Notes: generated by a model from the letters alone, not told the origin. Positions 1 to 4,908 are shown, counted from the stretch's first letter. The stretch: 6,860 nucleotides of DNA from Sedimenticola sp. (GCA_030619405.1 JAUXBK010000146.1:1-6860); one strand, 5' to 3'. A program made the numbers and translations.

Positions 1-132
1 AGACTTGCAAACTTCAATGACGATTACGCCGGAAAAGCGCCCGACCTGGGAGCTTTTGAATTGGGACGACCGCCAATACGTTTCGGCCGAAGAGCAATGG
101 GTAACATCTGGGCGCCCTGGGAACTTCACTGA
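1..132 (+). CDS. C-terminal fragment of a probable secreted beta-helix-type protein (5' end outside window)
   Basis: Reading from base 1 in frame 1 gives 43 codons and a TGA at 130-132, with no start inside the window. The peptide contains DDYAGKAPDLGAFELG, followed by basic residues and ...WAPWELH. From memory, 'GKAPDLGAFE-G' tails occur at the C-termini of right-handed beta-helix or polysaccharide-associated secreted proteins in Planctomycetes, Verrucomicrobia and Bacteroidota; this is recognition by motif, not by alignment. The next gene starts 67 bp downstream in the same direction with a strong ribosome binding site, so the two could share a transcript. It belongs to the left-hand segment that does not match the gammaproteobacterial remainder. 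It could instead be another extracellular protein with a similar tail. Confidence 0.5.
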   Translation, partial: RLANFNDDYAGKAPDLGAFELGRPPIRFGRRAMGNIWAPWELH

Positions 133-184
133 CGCCATGCCGTGGCAGACCGATATGAATCTGCGAATAACAAGAACGCGTAAG

Positions 185-192
185 AAGGAGGT
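185..192 (+). promoter_or_regulatory. Strong Shine-Dalgarno site setting the hydrolase start
   Basis: AAGGAGGT lies 7 nt before the ATG at 200. It is a near-perfect match to the anti-Shine-Dalgarno sequence. It favours 200 as the start over the in-frame ATG at 5, whose first 65 codons overlap the end of the upstream gene in another frame. Confidence 0.75.
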
Positions 193-199
193 ATTCACA

Positions 200-543
200 A
201 TGAACAGACAAACTATATTGTTAGCTTTCATCTGTGTGCTCGCAATACCGATCCTGGCCGTGACTGGGCAAACAAGGGATCGCGACAGTAGCCGGCAGCG
301 CCAACGTTCAGAGCGCCCGAGCCCGACCCACGCGAATGTCCGCTACGGGCCTCACGATCGCAACGTCCTTGACCTGTATCTGGCGAAGTCCGCCTCGCCG
401 TGTCCGCTGGTGCTCTACATTCACGGCGGCGGGTTTCGAGCCGGCGATAAACGAAGTCTGAATCCAGGCGAAGCCGTGTCCTTTCTGGAAGCGGGTTTCT
501 CGATCGCAGCCATCAACTACCGCCTGACCGACACCGCGCCGGC
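200..543 (+). CDS. Secreted alpha/beta hydrolase (esterase/lipase-like), N-terminal fragment cut at a junction
   Basis: The N-terminus has a short basic start and a hydrophobic stretch (about residues 6-22) ending near AVTGQ, consistent with a signal peptide, so the protein is probably exported. A polar Arg/Ser/Gln-rich linker follows (about 25-42). Then comes the start of an alpha/beta hydrolase fold: NVLDLYL, the oxyanion-hole motif HGGGF at residues 75-79, and a strand ending INYRL (105-109). HGGGF is typical of the hormone-sensitive-lipase/carboxylesterase group; YGPHDRNVLDLYLAKS and GDKRSL remind me of Planctomycetes esterases encoded near sulfatases. The family normally continues for another 150-200 residues with the Ser, Asp and His of the catalytic triad, none of which is present. 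The reading frame stays open to 877, but everything after about 540 is antisense rpiA and is not real protein. The substrate is unknown. Confidence 0.7.
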
Positions 544-1107
544 GATGTTGTTGATCTTCTGCTCCAGTTTGGCCGGCTCCATGATGCGCAGGTTGTGGAC
601 GTCGAGGATGACGTTGCCGTTGTCGGTGACGAAATCCTCCCGCCAGACCGGGGTGCCCCCCAGCTTTACCAGTTGCCGCGCCACGTGGCTGCGGGCCATG
701 GGGATCACCTCCACCGGCAGCGGGAACTCGCCCAGCAGATCCACCAGCTTGCTGCCATCTGCGATACAGACGAACTTGCGGCTGGCGCCGGCTACGATCT
801 TCTCACGGGTGAGTGCGCCGCCACCGCCCTTGATCAGCTGCAGGTGGCTGTTCGACTCGTCCGCGCCATCCACGTAGAGGTCGAGTTCGCCGCTGGCATT
901 CAGGTCGAGCACCGGGATGCCGTGAGATTTCATCCGCTCGCTCGATACCTCGGAGCTGGAGACGGCGCCATCGATCTTGTGTTTGATACCGGCCAGCAGG
1001 TCGATGAAGTGGTTGACCGTGGATCCGGTGCCGACACCGACGATGCCGCTTTTTACATATTCCAGGGCAGCTTCTGCTGCCATACGTTTCAGATCGTCCT
1101 GGGACAT
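517..1107 (-). CDS. rpiA: Ribose-5-phosphate isomerase A, C-terminus lost at junction
   Basis: RpiA interconverts ribose 5-phosphate and ribulose 5-phosphate in the cytosolic non-oxidative pentose phosphate pathway. The start MSQDDLKRMAAEAALEYV matches the family, and AGGAG lies 6 nt before the ATG at 1107. The frame is open upstream to 1170, but that part covers the likely promoter. Visible motifs are the phosphate-loop GVGTGST (24-30), SSS (50-52), DGADE (80-84), KGGGGALTREK (93-103) and the FPLPVEVIPMA stretch (128-138). Asp80, Asp83, Lys93 and Glu102 correspond to the E. coli active-site residues Asp81, Asp84, Lys94 and Glu103. Family members are about 219 residues. Here homology stops near residue 190, the frame ends after VSVRR at 196, and the last ~27 residues (normally VGLFA...GTPDGV...) are missing. 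The gene diverges from ilvA. The native gene was probably intact; the loss reflects the junction. Confidence 0.93.
   Translation of the reverse strand: MSQDDLKRMAAEAALEYVKSGIVGVGTGSTVNHFIDLLAGIKHKIDGAVSSSEVSSERMKSHGIPVLDLNASGELDLYVDGADESNSHLQLIKGGGGALTREKIVAGASRKFVCIADGSKLVDLLGEFPLPVEVIPMARSHVARQLVKLGGTPVWREDFVTDNGNVILDVHNLRIMEPAKLEQKINNIAGAVSVRR
526..543. other. Junction between unrelated segments (chimera or recombination point)
   Basis: On the plus strand the hydrolase is recognisable up to about TDTAP (526-540). On the minus strand rpiA is recognisable up to about NNIAGAV, which uses the same bases. Beyond this interval each gene loses its family resemblance. The bases in common suggest a short shared sequence in which two DNA molecules were joined, by assembly or by recombination. 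Exact breakpoints cannot be fixed without the parental sequences. Confidence 0.75.
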
Positions 1108-1141
1108 AGTGTGCTCCTGCCTGGATGTGAATAATCCGCCC

Positions 1142-1170
1142 ATGATAACGCTGACCAGAAGGGTTGTCAT
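1142..1170 (-). promoter_or_regulatory. Probable sigma-70 promoter of rpiA
   Basis: On the minus strand there is ATGACA (1170-1165, 5/6 match to TTGACA), a 17-bp spacer, and TATCAT (1147-1142, 5/6 match to TATAAT). Transcription would start near 1135, giving a leader of about 28 nt with the ribosome binding site before the ATG at 1107. The six-copy AGAAGGC array ends 10 bp upstream of the -35 box. Confidence 0.65.
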
Positions 1171-1180
1171 TGCAATATCC

Positions 1181-1226
1181 AGAAGGCAGAAGGCAGAAGG
1201 CAGAAGGCAGAAGGCAGAAGGCAGAA
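1181..1226. repeat. Heptamer tandem repeat (AGAAGGC)6 plus AGAA
   Basis: Six perfect head-to-tail 7-bp units cover 1181-1222, followed by a partial unit AGAA. It lies in the spacer between the divergent rpiA and ilvA. The unit contains no stop codon in any of six frames, so translations through it give seven-residue repeats on either strand; these are not genes. The 136 bp from here to the ilvA start hold no other clear structure. Confidence 0.97.
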
Positions 1227-1292
1227 TGGGATCACGCCATATTCCAAAAGGTTCCCCGGTTTTTTATTCTGACTTCTAGCTTCCGAATACTC

Positions 1293-1321
1293 GATACATT
1301 CCGTTTCAAAGTGATTAAAAT
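1293..1321 (+). promoter_or_regulatory. Weak candidate promoter of ilvA
   Basis: TAAAAT (1316-1321, 5/6 match to TATAAT) lies 17 bp after GATACA (1293-1298, only 3/6 match to TTGACA). The start would fall near 1328, about 35 nt before the ilvA ATG. The -35 box is poor, and I see no leader peptide or attenuator of the ilvGMEDA type. Confidence 0.25.
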
Positions 1322-1362
1322 CCTTTGATCGCCCTAAACGCGTTCCGATCGGAAAGAGACCC

Positions 1363-2898
1363 ATGCCCCAGACCTATATCGAGAGAATACTGCGTGCCCA
1401 GATCTACGACCTGGCGAAGGAGACACGGCTGGACCCGGCGCCCCGGTTGTCGCGGCGTACCGGTAACCAGGTGCTCCTGAAGCGGGAGGATCTGCAGCCC
1501 GTCTTCTCGTTCAAGCTGCGCGGGGCCTACAATCGAATGAGAAATCTGACGGCAGTAGAGCGGGAGAAGGGGGTGATTGCCGCGTCTGCCGGCAACCATG
1601 CCCAGGGGGTGGCGCTCTCCGCCCGGCGTCTGGGCATCCGGGCCCTGATCGTGATGCCCAAGACCACGCCACCGATCAAGGTGGACTCGGTCCGCAGCTT
1701 CGGGGCCAGGACAGTACTGCATGGCGACTCCTATGACGACGCCTACACGCATGCGATGCAGCTGGTGGCGGAGCAGGGGCTGACCTTCATCCATCCGTTC
1801 GACGACCCGGATGTGATCGCCGGCCAGGGCACCATCGGTATGGAGATACTGCGTCAGCATCAGGGTGGGGCGCCCTACGCTATTTTCGTGCCGGTGGGTG
1901 GAGGCGGGTTGATCGCGGGTATCGCCTCCTACGTGAAATATGTCTATCCCCAGGTGAAGATCATTGGGGTGGAGCCGGAGGATGCACCGACCCTCTACCG
2001 GGCGCTGGAGGCCGGGCGCCGGGTGACCCTGAAACAGGTAGGTATCTTTGCCGACGGGGTGGCGGTCCGACAGATCGGGCGCGAGACCTTCCGAATCGCC
2101 CGCAAGGTGGTGGACGAGGTGATCCTGGTCAGCACCGATGAGATCTGCGCCGCCATCAAGGATGTGTTCGACGACACCCGCACCGTGGCCGAACCGGCCG
2201 GGGCACTTTCGGTGGCCGGGCTCAAGAAGTATGTAGAGCGGACGGGGCTGAAAGGCGAGAGCCTGGTGGCGATCGAGAGTGGCGCCAACATCAACTTCGA
2301 CCGTCTGCGCCATGTGGCGGAGCGGGCGGAGCTGGGCGAGCGGCGGGAGGCGCTGCTGGCGGTGGAGATCCCGGAGCAGCCCGGCAGTTTTCTGCACTTC
2401 TGCCGTGCCCTGGGCAAACGGAGCGTCACCGAGTTCAACTACCGCTATTCAGACTCGCACCGGGCCCAGGTGTTTGCGGGCGTGGAGCTGAACGAAGGGG
2501 AGAGTGAGCGCCAGGCGTTGATCGAGCAGCTGAAGGAGAAGGGGTACCCGGTGATGGATATGACCGATAATGAGATGGCCAAACTGCACATCCGTTACAT
2601 GGTGGGGGGGCATGCACCGGAGGTGACCAATGAGAGCCTGTTCCGGTTCCAGTTTCCGGAACGCCCGGGCGCGCTCGCCTCCTTCCTGTCGGAGATGGGG
2701 CGGCGCTGGAACATCAGCCTGTTCCACTACCGCAACCACGGGGCCGCCTATGGCCGTATCCTGATGGGGGTTCAGCTGGATGCAGGGGAACGGCGGGAAT
2801 TCCGGGGCTTCATCAAACAACTGGGATACCCCTGCGTGGAGGAGACGGACAACCCGGCCTACCGCCTGTTTGCCTGCGGTGGCAGCTGCCATGAATAG
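1363..2898 (+). CDS. ilvA: Threonine deaminase, biosynthetic, with two C-terminal regulatory domains
   Basis: IlvA is a cytosolic PLP enzyme that converts L-threonine to 2-oxobutanoate and ammonia, the committed step of isoleucine synthesis. The length of 511 residues matches E. coli IlvA (514). The PLP lysine is Lys51 in SFKLRGAYN; the ASAGNHAQG loop is at 74-82 and the phosphate-binding GGGG at 179-182. The C-terminal part holds two ACT-like domains: ALLAVEIPEQPGSFLHFCR (from ~330) and FRFQFPERPGALASFLSEM (from ~425). These are the allosteric sites where isoleucine inhibits and valine activates. Their presence argues against the short catabolic TdcB type. GGAAAGAG precedes the ATG at 1363. 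The C-terminus runs past the usual NPAYRLF end with about nine extra residues (ACGGSCHE), where it overlaps the convergent ygfA by 40 bp. The other ilv genes are not in the window. Confidence 0.97.
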   Translation: MPQTYIERILRAQIYDLAKETRLDPAPRLSRRTGNQVLLKREDLQPVFSFKLRGAYNRMRNLTAVEREKGVIAASAGNHAQGVALSARRLGIRALIVMPKTTPPIKVDSVRSFGARTVLHGDSYDDAYTHAMQLVAEQGLTFIHPFDDPDVIAGQGTIGMEILRQHQGGAPYAIFVPVGGGGLIAGIASYVKYVYPQVKIIGVEPEDAPTLYRALEAGRRVTLKQVGIFADGVAVRQIGRETFRIARKVVDEVILVSTDEICAAIKDVFDDTRTVAEPAGALSVAGLKKYVERTGLKGESLVAIESGANINFDRLRHVAERAELGERREALLAVEIPEQPGSFLHFCRALGKRSVTEFNYRYSDSHRAQVFAGVELNEGESERQALIEQLKEKGYPVMDMTDNEMAKLHIRYMVGGHAPEVTNESLFRFQFPERPGALASFLSEMGRRWNISLFHYRNHGAAYGRILMGVQLDAGERREFRGFIKQLGYPCVEETDNPAYRLFACGGSCHE

Positions 2899-3515
2899 AC
2901 CGCCGCCTCGGTAAAGATGGCATCCAGCGGTATATCCCAACGCTGTGACTCCAGTGACGGGACCTTCTGACACTCATGGGCCAGGCCGATGAGCAGGGGC
3001 CGGCGCCACTGCTCCCGCTGTCGCAGATAGGCGAGGGTGCGGTCATAGAAGCCGCCGCCCATACCGAGCCGGTTGCCCTGCTCGTCGAAGGCGACCAGCG
3101 GCATCAGTATCAGGCCCAGGCTCCAGGCCGGTACCGGGGGGCACCGCCTGATATCCGGTTCCCTGATGCCAAAACGGTTGGGCTGGAGGTGGTCACCGCT
3201 GCGATGCTCCGAAAACCAGAGTGCCCTCGAGGGGCGGGGACGCAGTACCGGAAGATAGACCCGTTTTCCTGCGTGGCGGATTCTTGTAACCAGAGGCCCG
3301 GGGTCTATCTCCCCGTCATTGGCCAGGTAGGTGGCGAGGGAACGGCACTGCAGAAACAGCCTTGAGCGGGTGAACCCCCTGGCCAGTTGCCGTGCGTGGT
3401 GTCGCTGCTCCCGCTCGGGTATGGCACGTCGCCTCGCCCTGATCTCGAGGCGCAACTTGGCCCGGGCCTCTGTGGGACGGGGGCGTGCGGTGGTGTTATC
3501 CGTAGAGGACTTCAC
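2859..3515 (-). CDS. ygfA: 5-formyltetrahydrofolate cyclo-ligase (5,10-methenyl-THF synthetase)
   Basis: The enzyme uses ATP to convert 5-formyl-THF to 5,10-methenyl-THF, returning a stored or inhibitory folate to one-carbon metabolism; it is cytosolic. Family hallmarks are RARRRAIPE near the N-terminus (27-34), GEIDPGPL (68-75), AGKRVYLPVL (82-91), and the nucleotide/folate-binding signature VAFDEQGNRLGMGGGFYDRTL (141-161), then WDIPLDAIFTEAAVY (193-207). The start is inferred as GTG at 3515, giving 218 residues, close to family length with its variable N-terminus. The frame is open to an ATG at 3593, but that lies inside 6S RNA. There is no clear ribosome binding site, and the GTG sits at the edge of an 8-bp hairpin. 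It follows ssrS on the same strand, as in E. coli, where ssrS and ygfA are co-transcribed. The tail after VYSW (QLPPQANRR) is read from the antisense of ilvA. Confidence 0.93.
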   Translation of the reverse strand: MKSSTDNTTARPRPTEARAKLRLEIRARRRAIPEREQRHHARQLARGFTRSRLFLQCRSLATYLANDGEIDPGPLVTRIRHAGKRVYLPVLRPRPSRALWFSEHRSGDHLQPNRFGIREPDIRRCPPVPAWSLGLILMPLVAFDEQGNRLGMGGGFYDRTLAYLRQREQWRRPLLIGLAHECQKVPSLESQRWDIPLDAIFTEAAVYSWQLPPQANRR

Positions 3516-3521
3516 GGATAA
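3496..3521 (-). other. Perfect 8-bp hairpin at the ygfA start
   Basis: TTATCCGT (3496-3503) and ACGGATAA (3514-3521) are exact inverted complements around a 10-nt loop. On the minus strand the inferred GTG start (3515-3513) overlaps the stem-loop boundary. It could occlude initiation or be a processing signal between 6S RNA and the ygfA message. Confidence 0.6.
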
Positions 3522-3528
3522 AGCGTGC

Positions 3529-3545
3529 AAAAGAAAAGAGGTATC
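3529..3545 (-). terminator. Possible partial terminator after 6S RNA
   Basis: Directly after the 3' strand of the 6S closing stem (GGGGGATACC) the minus strand reads CTCTTTTCTTTT. A GC-rich stem followed by a T-rich run resembles an intrinsic terminator, though the tract is broken by two C residues. It may release 6S RNA while letting some polymerase read into ygfA. Confidence 0.35.
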
Positions 3546-3726
3546 CCCCACCTGTGCCGTTGCCTGCTTTCGTTCTTGAACCAGCAGGTTCAAGTGGGGA
3601 CAACAGCAGCCCTTCAGGCTTTCCGCTCGGGGCGGACATGCACACCGGTAACTGCGTCATGCCCCCTGGGTACGTGTTAGGCTCAAGAAAATACCCGGCC
3701 TGCTGACGAACACTGCAGGAGATACC
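3540..3726 (-). ncRNA. ssrS: 6S RNA
   Basis: 6S RNA binds the sigma-70 RNA polymerase holoenzyme by mimicking an open promoter and dampens transcription in stationary phase. The location, directly upstream of ygfA on the same strand, is the conserved one. The ends pair as GGUAUC (3726-3721) with GAUACC (3545-3540), extended by UCCUG with CAGGUGGG, giving about 187 nt (E. coli 184). The 5' arm GUUCGUCAGCAGGCC matches E. coli GUUCGCAAGCGGGCC in style. The 3' side of the bubble carries a perfect hairpin, CUUGAACC-UGCU-GGUUCAAG (3594-3575), the counterpart of E. coli CUUGAACC-AAG-GGUUCAAG, and AAAGCCUGAAGG resembles E. coli GAAGCCUUAAAA. Exact ends are inferred from pairing. An apparent 79-codon reading frame across this region is not a gene. 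Confidence 0.93.
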
Positions 3727-3730
3727 ATAG

Positions 3731-3736
3731 TTCATA
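3731..3736 (-). promoter_or_regulatory. Candidate -10 box of ssrS
   Basis: TATGAA on the minus strand lies 4 nt upstream of the first paired G of 6S RNA at 3726. I find no good -35 box 15-18 bp further upstream (CTTTGG or TTGGGC at best), so this is tentative. Confidence 0.3.
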
Positions 3737-3793
3737 GGCTAAACCCAAACGGCCCAAAGTTCCAGTGGGTTGTCCCTTGATCGTCTGGTTCCT

Positions 3794-3851
3794 AGGTATT
3801 TAGGTATTTAGGTACTAGGTACTAGGTACTAGGTCCTAGGTCCTAGGTACT
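3794..3851 (+). repeat. Mixed heptamer/octamer array of AGGTACT type (8 units)
   Basis: In order: AGGTATTT twice (8-bp units, 3794-3809), AGGTACT three times (3810-3830), AGGTCCT twice (3831-3844), AGGTACT once (3845-3851), then CAGG. Sequence variants sit next to identical copies, as expected if units duplicate locally by slippage. It lies about 60 bp upstream of the likely ssrS promoter. Confidence 0.95.
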
Positions 3852-3897
3852 CAGGTTGGAGTCTGTGATTTAAACGGGTTCCGCAAAAAACCAATTA

Positions 3898-4188
3898 TTT
3901 CTGATAAATGCCTATCCAGGTAGCTCCTAACACTCTCGTGCGAACCGGGGCCAGCGCAACAATCCACCGTAGGTCACACCGTTACCTGAAATAAATACCT
4001 GAAGCAGCTTTTCAAGCAGCTCATGCCCACAAAAAACCTTGTTTTTGGCCCACTCTTTGCGTCAATACTCCTTCTGGAAATCCAGCAGGCTTCGCTTTCC
4101 TTACGATTTCGCCATGGCGAGCTGCTCACCACTCAGCAGATCAAGAAATTAGGATCTAACTGGATAAGCATTTTTCTGATAAATACCT
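3898..4188 (+). repeat. Pair of 16-bp direct repeats bracketing 259 bp
   Basis: TTTCTGATAAATGCCT (3898-3913) and TTTCTGATAAATACCT (4173-4188) differ at one base and have the same orientation. A partial copy, ATAAATACCTGA, lies at 3991-4002. They could be the ends of a small non-coding insertion or units of a dispersed repeat. No transposase or terminal inverted repeat is visible between them. Confidence 0.6.
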
Positions 4189-4194
4189 GAGAAT

Positions 4195-4221
4195 CCCCTT
4201 CCTCTAAACCAGGCGAAGGGG
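4195..4221. other. 7-bp inverted repeat downstream of zapA
   Basis: CCCCTTC (4195-4201) and GAAGGGG (4215-4221) flank a 13-nt loop. On the minus strand it lies about 30 bp after the zapA stop but is not followed by a T-tract, so a classical terminator is not supported; it may be a message 3'-end stabiliser. Confidence 0.4.
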
Positions 4222-4235
4222 CCAACCGTGTTTTT

Positions 4236-4259
4236 CCTAGTACCTAGTACCTAGTACCT
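4236..4259 (-). repeat. AGGTACT array, three copies, at the zapA 3' end
   Basis: On the minus strand it reads (AGGTACT)3 followed by AGG. The first unit supplies the last two sense codons (Arg-Tyr) and the stop codon of zapA. Its 24 bp are the exact inverted complement of 3810-3833 in the array upstream of ssrS. Confidence 0.95.
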
Positions 4260-4559
4260 GTCTTTATCCTCCAGTGCGGCCTCTATCTTTTCCTGCATGT
4301 TTTTCAGGCGGTTGCTGATGATCTCCACGCTGTTGTCATCGTGGTTTCGCTGTTCCAGCAGTTCATGGGCGAGGTTGAGGGCCACCATCACCGCGATGCG
4401 GTCGGTCCCGATCACCTTTCCCCCTGCTCTGATCTCACGCATCTTCTGATCCAGGTAGCGGGCGGATGCGAGCAGCGCCTCCTGTTCACCCTGCTGACAG
4501 GCGATGCGGTACTCCTTGTCCAGGATATGGATTTTTACCGGGATACTGCTGTCGTTCAC
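4251..4559 (-). CDS. zapA: Cell division protein ZapA
   Basis: ZapA is a small cytosolic protein that binds and bundles FtsZ filaments and stabilises the Z-ring at mid-cell. The 102 residues match the family (E. coli 109). The N-terminal strand PVKIHILDKEYRIAC (7-21) is the signature, followed by helices (EQEALLASARYLDQKMREIR, 25-44) and GTDRIAVMVALNLAHELL (51-68). A C-terminal coiled coil (about 75-98) serves dimer and tetramer assembly. The start is GTG at 4559, overlapping the stop of the upstream coiled-coil gene as GTGA, which suggests translational coupling; a start here gives the typical short N-terminus before the first strand. The last residues, Arg-Tyr and TAG, come from an AGGTACT repeat array, so the native C-terminus may once have been a little different. 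On the same strand, about 520 bp downstream, lies ssrS. Confidence 0.95.
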   Translation of the reverse strand: MNDSSIPVKIHILDKEYRIACQQGEQEALLASARYLDQKMREIRAGGKVIGTDRIAVMVALNLAHELLEQRNHDDNSVEIISNRLKNMQEKIEAALEDKDRY

Positions 4560-4789
4560 AGGTTGGTTTCCATTGATTTCAGGCGGGTGATCATCGCTTC
4601 CACGCGGGTTCTGGCGAGTTCGCTCTTCTCCAGCAGCTCAGCCCGTTCCACCACCAGCTGCTCCTGTTTGGAGCGCAGGGCGACGTTCTCGCTCTTGAGC
4701 TGGCTGAGGGTGCGGACCAGTTCTTCCACGCGGACTTCCAGCCGTTTCAGTACTGCTTCAGGCAGGGCGCTCAGGGATTCATTATTCAT
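4556..4789 (-). CDS. Small coiled-coil protein of the TIGR02449 type (ZapB-like partner of ZapA)
   Basis: The 77 residues are almost entirely a predicted coiled coil from about residue 12 to 75, with heptad-like Leu/Val spacing (LKRLEVRVEELVRTLSQLKSEN, then ALRSKQEQLVVERAELLEKSELARTRVEAMITRLKSME). The ELLEKSELARTRVEAMITRLK segment is what I recall for TIGR02449, a gammaproteobacterial family encoded directly upstream of zapA. Its position and coiled-coil nature suggest a role in Z-ring assembly like ZapB, but that is inference. There are no membrane or signal segments, so it should be cytosolic. It overlaps zapA by 4 nt. The ATG at 4789 has no good ribosome binding site (only TAGGG), and a strong promoter lies only 9 bp upstream, so the message may be nearly leaderless. 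Confidence 0.85.
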   Translation of the reverse strand: MNNESLSALPEAVLKRLEVRVEELVRTLSQLKSENVALRSKQEQLVVERAELLEKSELARTRVEAMITRLKSMETNL

Positions 4790-4797
4790 TAGCCCTA

Positions 4798-4826
4798 AAT
4801 ATAGAGTGACGCACCCTGCGGGTCAA
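4798..4826 (-). promoter_or_regulatory. Probable sigma-70 promoter of the coiled-coil gene and zapA
   Basis: Minus strand: TTGACC (4826-4821, 5/6), a 17-bp spacer, TATATT (4803-4798, 5/6). Initiation about 7 nt downstream would fall at 4792-4790, only 1-3 nt before the ATG at 4789. The region 4827-4908 shows no equally good promoter for the divergent ygfB. Confidence 0.6.
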
Positions 4827-4908
4827 CGGTGCGGGCCAGTTCATACATGATATCATTTCCCTTTCTCTGCCTGCAGTTACTGGATATGGAACCAAAGATC
4901 GGGAATCT

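Larger units (their letters stand above)
3737..4250. other. Gene-free spacer between ssrS and zapA
   Basis: About 510 bp, visibly AT-richer than the flanking genes, with no convincing protein gene. It holds an AGGTACT-type array at 3794-3851, an inverted three-copy array at 4236-4259, and two copies of a 16-bp direct repeat (3898-3913 and 4173-4188). It also has a third related box at 3991-4002 (ATAAATACCTGA), an 8-bp direct repeat AAGCAGCT (4002-4009 and 4015-4022), and a 7-bp inverted repeat at 4195-4221. A GTG-started frame of 52 codons on the minus strand (4132-3974) has no family resemblance I can defend. The spacer is probably non-coding repeat DNA. Confidence 0.7.

Noticed and set aside
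5..199. In-frame upstream extension of the hydrolase from the ATG at 5
   Set aside because: It overlaps the frame-1 tail of the preceding gene, lacks a ribosome binding site, and would bury the signal peptide; the site at 185-192 supports the start at 200.
541..877. Continuation of the hydrolase reading frame beyond the junction
   Set aside because: The residues are the antisense translation of rpiA and show no hydrolase motif.
1108..1170. Longer N-terminus for RpiA starting at 1170
   Set aside because: The extra 21 residues are absent from the family, and the region holds the likely promoter and the ribosome binding site of the ATG at 1107.
977..1364. Two small frames reading through the AGAAGGC array on either strand
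   Set aside because: They exist because the heptamer has no stop codons; the repeated peptides are products of the repeat, with no ribosome binding site or family match.
1315..2397. Long antisense frame of 360 codons opposite ilvA
   Set aside because: It mirrors the codon bias of a GC-rich gene; IlvA on the other strand is full length with all motifs.
3496..3735. 79-codon frame upstream of ygfA and the ATG at 3593 as the ygfA start
   Set aside because: Both lie in 6S RNA, whose end pairing and CUUGAACC hairpin explain the sequence.
3794..4259. CRISPR array or IS element in the zapA-ssrS spacer
   Set aside because: Units are 7-8 bp with no spacers, no cas gene is present, and there is no transposase or terminal inverted repeat beyond the heptamer units.
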